Shown: positions 22,501 to 32,469 of the stretch, one piece after another
Numbering within the stretch: position 1 is the first letter of the stretch
How the letters are laid out: each line of letters starts with the position of its first letter
NCBI GenBank assembly: GCA_947172415.1
Contig: OX359190.1
Coordinates: 2,790,001-2,854,000, forward strand
Reading direction: 5' to 3'
Length of the DNA stretch: 64,000 nt
From: Chondrosia reniformis
Lineage: Eukaryota > Porifera > Demospongiae > Chondrillida > Chondrillidae
Notes under the pieces: generated by a model
What the model was told of the DNA's origin: nothing
The model's database searches: none
The model's input: the letters and a program-made list of their open reading frames with translations, nothing else
Translations under genes and position numbers: made by a program

Positions 22501-25500
22501 GAACGTTTCAACCCAGAGGTCTTCATCAGCATAATAATTTATGCACCACCAATATTCTCAAAGTATGTAGATGGCCATTTTTCTAACACACTTTCTGTAT
22601 ACGTACATAGATTCAAAGAGTTTCCTTATACTAGATAGCTTTTAGTTGCTATGTACATCTTCCAAGCAGTGTGTTAGAAAAATGGCTGTCTACGTATAAA
22701 TATTTAGAGAATTTTGGTGATACATAAATTCTTCAACCTCTTTTGAGGTCCATAAACACACAATGCAATTAGCCTCCTACCAACACCTACTCACATGTGA
22801 ATTGATCTGGTTGATTCAAAGAGTTACTAATACTGTTTCTCTAGACACTCAAAAGTCAAAGGATAACCCATTAAAAGGATACATTGATTTAGTTGCTGAA
22901 TCATCATTTGTATACCTACGTATGGCCTGACATGTACGTACGTATACACTGTGATTGCTACATAGCATGTGCATTGTGTAGGGAGTAACATGTAAAAGGT
23001 CTTAGAAAAGTAGACCACGTACCCACAACTAAGATACCATTGTGCTAGCACAGCCTTCAAAGGCCACAATGATTTAATTTATGCAGGCTACCAAATTTTC
23101 CTCATTTTAACACTACTGAAAAGTCCTTATGTGTACACTTGTGAGATTGACTGAGTTGTGAGTGATGGTTATACCTATTGTTTCCCCACATTCTTGTGAA
23201 GCTACTGTTTATCATAAAAATGTGTTATGCATCACTTTTTGCTCCTACGTATGATGTACGTATAAGGGAATTAAGAAATTAATTTATTTCCGATTCTAAA
23301 ATGTATGGTATTTGCAATTGATTTGCAAACATCTCATCTTTTTGAATATTGAAGCTTACTTCTAAAATTGATTGAACCAAAAATTCCTATTCTAATCCAT
23401 CCATGTTTGTTTGATAATTATTGACCTTTTAATTGTTTGTTTGTTTACAAACATTACTCCCAATGGTTTGATAATTAGATTGTTTGTTTATTAACTCAAC
23501 TTGCACTTTGCATAAAATTATGAATAGGAATAATCTATCACACCATTTCTCTTACATGCCATATGTACTTTAGGGAACTAAACATAGCGAGTGTTTTGGA
23601 TTAGGATACAGAGTTTCTCCTCTTCTCTTTTTGGAACAATTGACAATGTAATTAGTAGAATATTAATTTCTCGTCCTATGTACGTTCGTGTGATTAGTTA
23701 TAAGATGTTGCAGGAGCGCATAATGAATAGACACAATTAGTAAACTGCTAACTAAGTAACAACAATTTGAGTAAATTGCTACAAAGTTTTATTTGGCAGC
23801 CAAAAGTCAGCCATTTTACCAGTGAAAAATTGCATCTTAGGTAGATGATTACTAGTACAGTTTGGTTGCTAAATTACTAACACTTTATTATTCATTGTGT
23901 GACAATGTAGCACTTACATAGATATTTAGTAATATATAAAGCAACGATTTTTGTTTGAAATCAAGTAGATTTAACTTAGTTTGTCAAAAATAATTCCAGG
24001 TTAACACTTAACACTTTTAAGTAGAAAACTATATAAACTCTTCCAAAAAATGTACTTCTTATTCTGATGTAGGAGAAGATGGCTGAACTGACCAGAGAAC
24101 TGAAACGAATGTAGAGAAACTAGAAATTTCTGGATATATTAACACTGCACACAACATCACTAGCTAGTTATATCCATATTTGGATATCTGTAGTATAGAA
24201 CCATCTTTTGGAGTAGAGAACTGCACTGACATTTCACATTATTTAGCCATATCTGGATATCTATGGAACCTTCTAAAAGATGCAGTTTACAGTATATTGT
24301 TAAGTTTAATGAGTTCAACCTCTCAACTTAGGAAAATAGAATGCACCGCAAGTTATCAATAAATAAAACATCTCGTATACGTATATATGTTCCGCGCTTT
24401 CTATGGATTTGCGCAATCTATGGAATGCGCAACGCAATCTAGGAATTCCTACAATGCGGGCCAATCTATAGATTGTCGCGCATTCTATAGATTGCGCACG
24501 TTCGATTCCATAGGCAGGCCCGTCGGAAGCAGTTTTAGAGTGGTCAGGCCTATACCATCCCCTGCTACTGATGCCCCCCATGCGCACTCCCAGATTCCGA
24601 GAATAAACATACCTGGGGCTACAAGACCTAGCTGTTTATTAAACTTTATAGTCACAAACGATCGATAAACGACCGACTTTGATGCCAAACGCTCGCTTCT
24701 GAAAACTAAATTTAGCTGGCTGGTTACCGATATCTGGCAAAGTTTCCAAATCGATACGATACTCATAGGATGAGCTTGTCATGTCACAGCCCTTCTCGCA
24801 CGTAGAGCTAGGAGCGCTTACGCTTTGCCGTTTGGTAATTTATACAGTATGCATGCAATAGATTACACATAATGCGTGGGGTATTTCCGGACACCTATGA
24901 CGCTGCGCGTTCTCTTTGCACAAGAAGGGACTTCGACGTGCTGCTAGCCTGCCTTGCAGGAGGGCACAGTACTACTCTTCGCGCCACCAAAGTAATTGAG
25001 GCTCTTACTGCTTTCAACGCTAAGAAACTCAGCCCCAATCACTCATACTACTATCGCGGAGGTTGTTCAGTCCATGGGGGGTAGAAGATCTGTTTTACCC
25101 CATTTTTGGACGTTTCTCAAGGACTACCCAGGACGAAAAGTGGTCAGGCCATGGCCCGAAAACCTGACCTGGTCTGACGGCCTTGATAGGAATAGTACGA
25201 GTACGTTCGATTCTATATAGAGAGAGTACGTTCGATTCTACAGAAAGTACACGTTCTATAGGGAGAGTACGAGTATACGTTCGATTCTATATTCGAAAAC
25301 GCCGAGAATTCAAGCAAGACTGTCACCAAAATTAAACTTTAAAAAATCACACACTGTCTCAAGAATGATCCTTGTACAAGTGGAAACTGTCCCAAGTTCA
25401 AGCACTGGGTCAGAGAGGTTTTTCTTTAATGATTTATGGAGTGCTAAGGCTCAAAGATGTATTGTGCCTGCCAGCTGCGCAGCAAGGAACAAGCTAAGGT

Positions 25501-28500
25501 AGCTATACTACATTGTAGATGTATATAGACCTATGTGCACTGAGCAATATGCAATATGTATATTATATTTAGCTATAGCTAGCTGCATTGAATAGTGATA
25601 CCTATACACTGCTTACTGACGATACAAATAATACTGCCTTATGTAAACATTAAGTACAATAAAATACTGCATGCCGTATTTAAACATTAAACACTTAATG
25701 TTTAAATAAGACAGTATTATTTAATGTTTAAATAAGACAGTATTATTTAATGTTTAAATACGGCAGTATTATGTACAATAAAATACTACCTTATTTAAAC
25801 ATTGTCTCTATGAAAATGAATGAAACTGATATGAACACGGCTATGAAAAGAAACAACACGATGGCAAATGCTATAGAGACAATAAAATCAGAAGCCAGTA
25901 CTGTAACAAGTGTTAACTTGAACTACCAGTTTAAGTTAACCCTTTATGCGCGAGATAATTACGTGGGCGTAATAATCACCAGAAGCGATATTTAATTGTC
26001 ACGAGGACACCATGAGGCAGGAATTAAAATTCGTCACCTCCATAGGAATGTGGCAACTCTTTATGACGGTAAAACTTTGATGCCGATTTTTAGCCATATT
26101 TTGTTGCTCTATTGGCTTCTAAGATGCTCTAATTTTCGAGATATTACGTCTTTTAGTGAAGAAAGTAAGCACGGCTATGTTTTCTAAGTTCCTTCGGGTA
26201 AGAAGCTTTCTCTGACTATCTACGGAAGCAAATTCGGTCAGGAAGAGCCCTGGTTATCCTTTTGTAACTGTATATCTTTATGTAGTCTTTTCAAAGCCCT
26301 AGAACATTGGAGAAGCGTCATAGCCTCAAACAAATTGTTTACCAAACCGTCAAGTGAAGCGTGGCAAGCAGAATAAGGCGCACAAATAAACCACCGTCTT
26401 TAGTCTTTGTATCGCCAACATTTCGGCTGCAGCAGTGTTATGTAGCTCTGTAAATCTTACTACAAAACGTCCATGGTATCTTTGACGCAAATATGCGGCA
26501 CTCGCTATTGAAGATACCTAATTAATTGACGCAAATATGCGTCACTCGCGCATAAAGGGTTAACACTTGTTACAGTACCATGGCTCTTCGCTATTTTCTA
26601 ATGCTGCTTTAGGTACATCCACACATGGTATGTGGTACCATTCGTCACATTTACAACACTGAATCATGCTGCTGTCTTCCGGCATTCTGCAGTCACAAAA
26701 GACAGTTACTGTGTCCACTGCTCTGATGACTTTCTTGGGCGTTCTCTCTTTCATGATGGGGAACATGGTCAGCTCTCCTTTCTGCAAGCACTCACGCAGG
26801 TAATTTCTCATTTTGCCTTAATCAAAGAGTTGCTTCTCTGGCAAACACCCATTTGCAAGACATGTGGCAAATGCCAATGAAAACAAGCCACAATCATATG
26901 TACCTCTCTGCATCTGAACATCAATGAAGTTCAGAGTGATCTCTTTATTATCTGTATGGACAATAGCTGCAACTTGTTCTTTTACACACGAGCTGGCGCT
27001 CATGTATAGGCTGTCATAAACATTCACTGTGCCATCCACTGCCCCAATTGTGCTTATAGTAAGCCAATGGGCATGTCCATTGTTGACAATCTGGATGAAA
27101 TCTCCCTTCTGGATATCAAAGGCACACATCTGCCCAATGCAAGGAGGTTGAAGACCATGTGCACCAGTTTGCCTCTGCAATAGCCTTTGGCCTGCAGCAA
27201 GAATGTAATCACCCTCATCATACTCGTAGATTCGCACTCCCAAAAGCTTCTCAACCATATGATTACCCTGCTCAACCAGCCCCTGGCACTTGGGATTTCG
27301 TGGGTGACCATTGACAATGGTCACTTCACCAGGCCACTCCCTCACCACACTTTCAACAACTTCGTTCACAAATTCGCGACCATTGTCTGAATGTAGGATC
27401 TTGGGCACACTAACATAGGAGAAAACATGGTTCTGGAGATTCAGTGCAACTTCTGCTCCAGATTTTCTACTTAAAGGGAATAAAAAGTGCATTTTTGACC
27501 AATGATTCATGTAGTGACCTATCCATTTGTAGATACCGTCAGGTCGATGTCTCATGTCTATAAGGTCGATCTGAAATGAAAATATTGAGACAAGAGAGTG
27601 AGTAACTGCATGACACCAAAGCTGGGCAAGCAGCTGCATCACACAACAGGCACGTAGTACCTACTTGTCCCCTAGTCATGAACCCAGATGAGATGATTGG
27701 TTTCAATGGTGCTCTTGTGTTTTGTGGCTTGCTTGTGTGGCATACCAGACAAAGCTCCACAAACTTGTCAATGGCACATCTTGGTATGCACTCATACATC
27801 TTGCTGATCTACAGAAATGCATGGTTGTCTTTGTTTACAGCCATTACATGACTTTACATGTTTTTTTAAAGAGAATACATGGACCATACATGCACATCAA
27901 ATTTCGGAACCAATCTCACCTCAGTAACAGTCTTTTTTGATCCAATATGTCCCTTTTCATTGCAATGAACCTCACTAATAATGTCAAAGAACTCTTCCAC
28001 AGGCACTACACGTCGCCATCCAGAGAGAATAGTAGGGTCATTCTCGTTCTGTATATAGAATAATAAATAGTAATGTGATATTAACAAAGAGCTATATAGC
28101 TTCATTCAAGTAACATGCACTATTCACAAATGAGAATTAGTTACCTAGCTAGCTACATATACGTATATAGCTATTGAACATGCATTTGCTCAGTACACAT
28201 AGAACTCTACAATGTAGTATACCTTATTCTTTGCTGGCAGGCACAATACATCTTTGAGCCCAAGTGCTCCATAATTCATTAAGGAAAAACCTCTCTGTTT
28301 GACCCAGTGCTTGAACTTGGGGTCACTTGTACACTGAGGATCATTCTTGAGACAGTGTGTGATTTTTTGAAGCTTCTCTTTGGTGACAGTCTTGCTTTTC
28401 TTAGTGTTACCCTCGATGTATTTGTCTCTGATAAAGGCATTAAACGTCTCTCTTTGTTCTTCCATACCTTTCGCTATTAGCGCGCCAATCTAGCGTTTTC

Positions 28501-30879
28501 TATAGAATCGATCGTATACTCTTTCTATAGAATCGAACGTGTGCCTTCTGTAGAATCGAACGTACTCTTCCTATGGAATCGAACGTGTGCTTTCTGTAGA
28601 ATCGAACGTATTCTTCCTATAGAATCGAACGTGTGCTTTCTGTAGAATCGAACGTATTCTTCCTATAGAATCGAACGTACTCTTCCTATAGAATCGAACG
28701 TGCGCAATCTATAGAATGCGCGACAATCTATAGATTGGCCCGCATTGTAGGAATTCCTAGATTGCGTTGCGCATTCTATAGATTGCGCAAATCCATAGAA
28801 AGCGCGGAACATATATACGATACATTTTGCAATTCTGTTGTATGGCTTCATGTTACAGTAAGGAATAAAAATCATTTTATACAATCCCAACAAACGGCCA
28901 AGAAACTCTAGTGTGAATAATTATTAATGGCTACCTCCAGAAAGATTATAATGAGTAATATGCAATGATATAAAGAGAAAGCTTCACTTCTGACTGCACT
29001 GACTATATTACTGCAATATTTACATATTTCCTATCCCATTAGTGTTAATCTACGTATGCTGTACTGAACATATTTCAGTGTGAAAATGTCCCTTTCACAT
29101 GGATGGTCATATATGTGATATATATTCTTTATATTGACATTGTAACAATACATCTACGTTCGTGTAATGTAATGTAGAGTACACTTCATCACCAAGAGCA
29201 GAGTTCCGAAAGAGTTGCAGAGTTACAAGAGGAGAACATCAAGCTCAAACAACAAAGCTCAGAAAGAGTTGCAGAGTTACAAGAGGAGAACATCAAGCTC
29301 AAACAACAAAATTCTGAAAGTGTTGCAAAATTACAAGAGGAGAACATCCAGCTCAAACAACAAAATTCAGAAAGTGTTTCAAAGTTACAAGAAGAGAACA
29401 TCAAGCTCAAACAACAGGTTATAGACAAAACTAAAGAGTTACACGAGGAGAACATCAAGCTCAAACAACAAAATTCAGAAAGCGTTTCAAAGTTACAAGA
29501 GGAGAACGTCAAGCTCAAACAACAAAGTTCAGAAAGCGTTTCAAAGTTTCAAGAAGAGAACATCAAGCTCAAACAACAGGTTATAGACAAAACTAAAGAG
29601 TTACAAGAGGAGAACATCAAACTCAGAGAAGATAAGGTAATGTACACTCAGCTGTCACATAGGATAGAGCAAGGTAATTTGGGACAACTTTTGTCATTAT
29701 CTAGGAAAACATTTTTCACAATTTTTATGGTTTGATAATGAGGTGTCAACCTACGTATGTCTAAGAGTGTGTAATGTGTAAAGTAGCATGAGTTAAGGTA
29801 AAACGGCCCTCTTATGTATGTCCTACTGACTGTAAGTTGTGCATGGTTAAGCACAAAGGGATGTATTATAATGTCAGAAGTTACCGCACAGGATGTCGCA
29901 ACACATCCCTGAGTCTTTCAAATCTCATGTAATTTCACGCGTATTGGCTGTTATTGTATTTGATTCATTCATTTTAAACAATTTCAATATTTAGAAACTA
30001 CTTATCCCTTTTTCATCCCTACTTGTGTAGAGCTCTCTTGAAGCTTCCTTAAATGCTTTGAAAGAAGAGAAGGCTAAAACTGAAAAGCAAGCTGAAGAGT
30101 TGAGGAGTAACATGTTGGGAAAGGTTGAAGGATTTGGTGCCATGTTAGAAGAAATGAAGAAATCCTTAGATGTATTGGAAGGTTAGCTTTTACTGTTACT
30201 ACTTTGTAAAGAAGTTTGAACTTGTTTATTGCCATTTTTGATTCATTTCAACTATTTAGAAAAGCAAAGTAAAGTAGAATTAATGAGGTGAGTACGCATA
30301 AGCAATTATAATATATGTGACTCTTTAATGTACAATCTGATAGAATATTGGATGCATTTGGTCATGATACAGTAGTATATCATGAAGATATAGTTATTTT
30401 TGTCCCTAAAAATCTTTTTGAGAATCATCCATAAGTAAAATGAAATTGTATAAAATTTGTCTTTATATAGGTATTCACAGAATTATTGAAAAGATGCATA
30501 TGGTGTATGTACGTATATACAAAGATGATTATTTCTTTCCATAGTTAAGTATTTTATTACTTTCCACAGTACCGAACTCACAACCAGACACATGAATGTG
30601 TTGCTAAGAAATGTCATTGATAAAGTTCCTCAGAAATGGGAGGAAATTGCAATTTGCCTTCAGTTTGAGGACAATAAGATTACATCACTTAAAGACCCAA
30701 AGTTGAACAATAAGGACCTTTGTAAAGAGATGCTGAGATCTTGGCTGAGAAAAGATAAAGATACTGGTAACCTGCAAAGGAGCTTGAAAACCTTGTGCAA
30801 TGCACTTGTAGATCGAGACTGTAGGCCTCAGGCGGAGAAACTTGTAGACGAAGTGAAGGGACATGTGGAGATGATATGA
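19532..30879 (+). CDS. Kelch-coiled-coil-Death domain gene B
   Basis: Exons: 19532-19552 (MNRDVEN), 20283-21158 (kelch, 292 codons), 29178-29636 (coiled coil), 30031-30181, 30260-30287, 30570-30879 (Death domain). All junctions are GT-AG with consistent phases (0, 0, 0, 1, 2). The joined length, 1,845 nt, is one open frame of 614 aa. A broken coiled-coil exon at 24,073 and a 4.4-kb transposon lie in the 8-kb intron 2, and the model skips them. The kelch half is a close paralogue of A and C. The C-terminal half is unrelated to theirs. Likely role, by domain content: a ligand-sensing propeller that oligomerises through coiled coils and signals through a Death domain. Expression is untested. Confidence 0.65.
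20283..21158 (+). CDS. Kelch beta-propeller exon, gene B
   Basis: Opens LFQSDLLTAGGGHFL after acceptor ctaattag (A and C start with V; the first exon base here is T) and closes at GTTGAG|GTTAGT. The frame is open throughout. The blade framework (RVFV, QLTLIGGW, DLVIVSGG, EYIYIYYWG, TFLTIGGG) matches A and C almost residue for residue. Differences sit in short clusters, such as MCENRASKR versus YCKNDASEE in A and ECKNEASDR in C, and AGAGDRP versus YGADYSE and AGADGRE. Confidence 0.85.
21159..24072 (+). other. First part of intron 2 of gene B
   Basis: Largely collinear with intron 2 of A and C up to about 23.6 kb: foldback 21201-21344, MITE about 22,533-22,733, and ctcgtacgagtgtgt repeats. From about 23.65 kb it repeats a segment from the intron's beginning (cgtcctatgtacgttcgtgtg...). 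It then switches, around 23.83 kb, to sequence found only before the D-type coiled-coil exon (61.87-62.10 kb). No exons seen. Confidence 0.65.
24073..24133 (+). pseudogene. Broken coiled-coil exon remnant, gene B
   Basis: After acceptor ctgatgtag it reads EKMAELTRELKRM then TAG at 24112-24114. The intact counterpart in D (63342-63488) has EKMAELTRELKDAQTN. An 8-bp deletion (gatgctca) causes the shift, and homology ends at about 24,133 in unrelated sequence. Skipping this exon leaves the gene B frame open because its neighbours are all phase 0. Confidence 0.75.
24515..25185. mobile_element. 671-bp non-autonomous element nested in the left TIR
   Basis: Ends caggcccgtcgga and, inverted, caaggccgtcaga, flanked by atagg direct repeats (24510-24514 and 25186-25190). 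Removing the element and one atagg rejoins the host TIR exactly as in the right arm (gattc-tatagg-aagagtacgttcgattc type). An internal gtggtcaggcc appears near both ends. The 5-bp TSD does not settle the superfamily. The CAGGCCC start is hAT-like, but hAT normally makes 8 bp. No convincing transposase. Confidence 0.75.
25190..25500 (+). repeat. Inverted, degenerate copy of the transposon's 5' end
   Basis: The plus strand carries acgttcgattcta repeats, then a degraded frame ending QRGFSLM-YG-L-LKDVLCLPA. This is the reverse complement of the right end, where the first transposase exon encodes QRGFSLMNYGALGLKDVLC. The inverted similarity therefore runs past the short TIR into coding sequence. 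Confidence 0.7.
25640..25800. repeat. AT-rich palindromic tandem repeat
   Basis: Several copies of taatgtttaaataagacagt and its reverse complement (tatttaaacatta) alternate, giving overlapping hairpins. It lies inside the transposon between the left arm and the piggyBac-like element. Confidence 0.7.
25940..26559. mobile_element. 620-bp piggyBac-like MITE inserted at TTAA
   Basis: Perfect 15-bp ends ccctttatgcgcgag / ctcgcgcataaaggg are flanked by TTAA on both sides (25936-25939 and 26560-26563), as expected for piggyBac targeting. The right TTAA contains the stop codon of the PHD finger frame (TGT-TAA). The interior has acgcaaatatgcg repeats near the right end and no transposase. On the left, a 23-bp palindromic TTAA-flanked segment (25917-25939) separates it from sequence that mirrors the right flank. 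Confidence 0.75.
26561..28465 (-). pseudogene. Transposase: zinc-binding, DDE integrase, Ulp1 protease, PHD finger (one stop)
   Basis: Minus-strand exons: 28223-28465 (MEEQRETFNAFIRDKY...), 27920-28048 (HCNEKGHIGSKKT, start of an HHCC zinc site), 27665-27808 (VELCLVCHTSKP, its CxxC), and 27570 down to the 3' end. The integrase core shows catalytic D in LIDMRHRPDG, D in LHSDNGREF, and E in NPKCQGLVEQGN. The protease shows H in NGHAHWLTIS, D in VYDSLY, and Q and C in VQMQRGTYDCGLFSLAFA. The PHD finger has C4HC3 spacing ending PWYCNKC. An in-frame TAA at 26818-26820, between protease and PHD, splits an otherwise continuous frame. All visible catalytic residues are intact. Confidence 0.8.
28490..28700. 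repeat. Subterminal repeats of the transposon
   Basis: Seven or more copies of tagaatcgaacgt separated by 10-16 bp of cttcctatag or gtgctttctg sequence. Shorter inverted counterparts lie at 25,195-25,290. Clustered subterminal motifs like these are usual transposase-binding sites. Binding here is inferred. Confidence 0.6.
29178..29636 (+). CDS. Coiled-coil exon with 18-residue repeats, gene B
   Basis: 153 codons, acceptor aatgtag, donor AAG|GTAATG, phase 0 at both ends. Repeats of the type SERVAELQEENIKLKQQ recur with spacing of 18 residues (11 + 7), and one variant contains QVIDKTKELQEEN. Leu, Ile and Val fall at a/d-like positions, so a long helical oligomerisation rod is predicted. The 54-bp unit makes an internal DNA repeat, which explains a spurious serine/cysteine-rich ORF on the other strand. 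Confidence 0.85.
30031..30287 (+). CDS. Coiled-coil continuation exons, gene B
   Basis: Two small exons: 30031-30181 (SSLEASLNALKEEKAKTEKQ..., phase 0 to 1) and 30260-30287 (28 nt, EKQSKVELMR, phase 1 to 2). Both have good GT-AG borders. They link the rod to the Death-domain exon and stay strongly helical and charged. Confidence 0.75.
30570..30879 (+). CDS. Death-domain exon, gene B
   Basis: 102 residues ending VEMI-stop, beginning STELTTRHMNVLLRNVIDKV. The Death-domain pattern is clear: PQKWEEIAICLQF (helix 1/2 with the conserved W), an NNKDLCKEMLRSWLR helix 4/5 with the typical L-x-W, then NLQRSLKTLCNALVDRDCR. Death domains assemble with adaptors or kinases such as MyD88/IRAK or FADD types. 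Which partner applies here cannot be read. The ATG at 30592 is internal. The exon joins upstream in phase 2. Confidence 0.8.
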
Positions 30880-32445
30880 CAGTTAGTTGATGTTAAGTGT
30901 GATGTTGTTGGAGGCTGATCTATATACATATGTGGGGGAGCATGCAAGGGAGTAGTAAAACCTACTGGCAATACGTAGAATTTTAAATGTCAAAACATGT
31001 ACATTGTCAAATAAAGATGTTATTAAATATATTATTGAACTTAAAAACAGTATGTTTACATTGACTGCCTAATAGTCAAAATTATGGTGCATCTATCTAT
31101 CAGTTCAATGATGCCATTGATGACCAAGAATTGTGCCTCCTCTCCCTCTCATTATTGTGGAAGTGAATTAAGGAGTGGAGAGGGAGGGATAGTTAATTAA
31201 TGTCAAATGTAATGTTAATTGTTCTCGTGGTATGTTACATGCAATGCTACTTTTAAGTTCTTCATCAAACAACTTTTTTCATTCCACTACACTCTGTGTC
31301 ATAGTGAGGGCAACTTTGCAGTCTTTTAACAAACTATTGAATTACAGAAAGAAACAAAGCTAAAGAAAGTTTTTATATACCTCTGACATCCTTAACTTTA
31401 TAGACATGTTAACCACATTTTTTTGAAATATGATTTTCTAGATTGTTCATTTAGCATTTAATTGTTTGTCAAATATGAAGTTGTACTACTTTGTCATTGC
31501 ATTTCAAACAAAAGGAAGTATTTCCAATTTCAGTACAACTTGGAAAGGGTCCAAATACAAGCCTCTCCTTTGGCTACAAACGTTCACATAGTACCCTCAT
31601 TTAAGCATTTACACATTTAAATTCAAATTTTTCTTTATGAAAGTTTGAGGCTAATGGATAGAGACATTCTGCATTCCAGGAATGGCAATGTTGGGGAAAT
31701 GAATAATTTTTTACATCTGCTTCTTGCTAAGGCAGTTGCAGAGAGCATAATTTAATTACAATGATTGGTCGTAATTTATATGTTTCAAATGACAACGATA
31801 CTGCGTACTTCCCATCACATGGGCATTGTATATACGTATATTATATATACCTCCTAGTTTATTATGGAATCACAAGTGTTTTACTTGTAGTCGCTTAATA
31901 TATAAGCTGAAGAGAGTTGTCCAAACTCACCACCAGAAGTACAAACCACATGCACTATGAGGCAATAAAGGAGGGAGAAACAGCTATTTACTTAACACTT
32001 TCTTATACATACTGTACCTTTCAGTAAGGAATGTAATATTAGGCAGGATTCCAACAAATTAGCAATCAATTATAAAATTATGGAAACTATTCAGCCACCA
32101 AGTCAAAAATACTCCTCATGTATAATTGTCTAGTGATGCACAGCTTAGTGTATATATCCAGGACAAATATCAAGTCAGTATCACAGGTTATTACTAATCA
32201 CTGAAACATGAGGTGGATGACATTCCATAAGAGCTAAGATGGGCAAGCTCTTTTTATCAAGAACTAAACATCTCTTTAATGTGACCAATATATAATCTAA
32301 TGTTGCCCGTCTTTAACTTCTGATGGAGTAATTTTACATGCATATATACCACATTTCTATGTTAGCTTAAACTATACGCATATAGAGTGTAACTTACAGA
32401 CTTACAGTACTAAGAGAGGGGAAGAAAAGGCCAGTCATGTCATGA
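30880..32445. other. Intergenic, nothing recognised
   Basis: AT-rich sequence between the gene B stop and the possible STAT 3' end. No conserved frame, repeat array or RNA gene was found by eye. A poly(A)-signal-like aataaa at about 31,010 is a plausible 3' end for gene B. Confidence 0.45.
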
Positions 32446-32469
32446 TCAGCTACAGGATGAACCTCCATC
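32446..32469 (-). CDS. Possible last STAT exon
   Basis: A strong acceptor (atttcctccccag) is followed in phase 0, matching the donor at 34,421, by DGGSSCS and a stop. It is too short to prove. The actual 3' end may lie elsewhere in 31-34 kb. Confidence 0.25.
   Translation of the reverse strand, partial: DGGSSCS

Larger units (their letters stand above)
24388..28811 (-). mobile_element. 4.4-kb TIR DNA transposon with DDE integrase, Ulp1-like protease and PHD finger
   Basis: The ends tgttccgcgctttctatgga and tccatagaaagcgcggaaca are inverted, and the terminal match extends about 120 bp (24388-24510 with 28690-28811). Flanks are tata/tatata on both sides, compatible with a 4-bp TSD but low-complexity. 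The coding strand is minus. TGT...ACA ends, a 4-bp TSD and a retrovirus-like integrase recall Ginger-type transposons. The family name is inference. Two other elements are nested inside. It sits in intron 2 of kelch gene B, antisense to that gene. Confidence 0.8.

Noticed and set aside
29189..29518. Minus-strand Cys/Ser-rich repeat ORF
   Set aside because: Shadow of the 54-bp-periodic coiled-coil exon on the plus strand.
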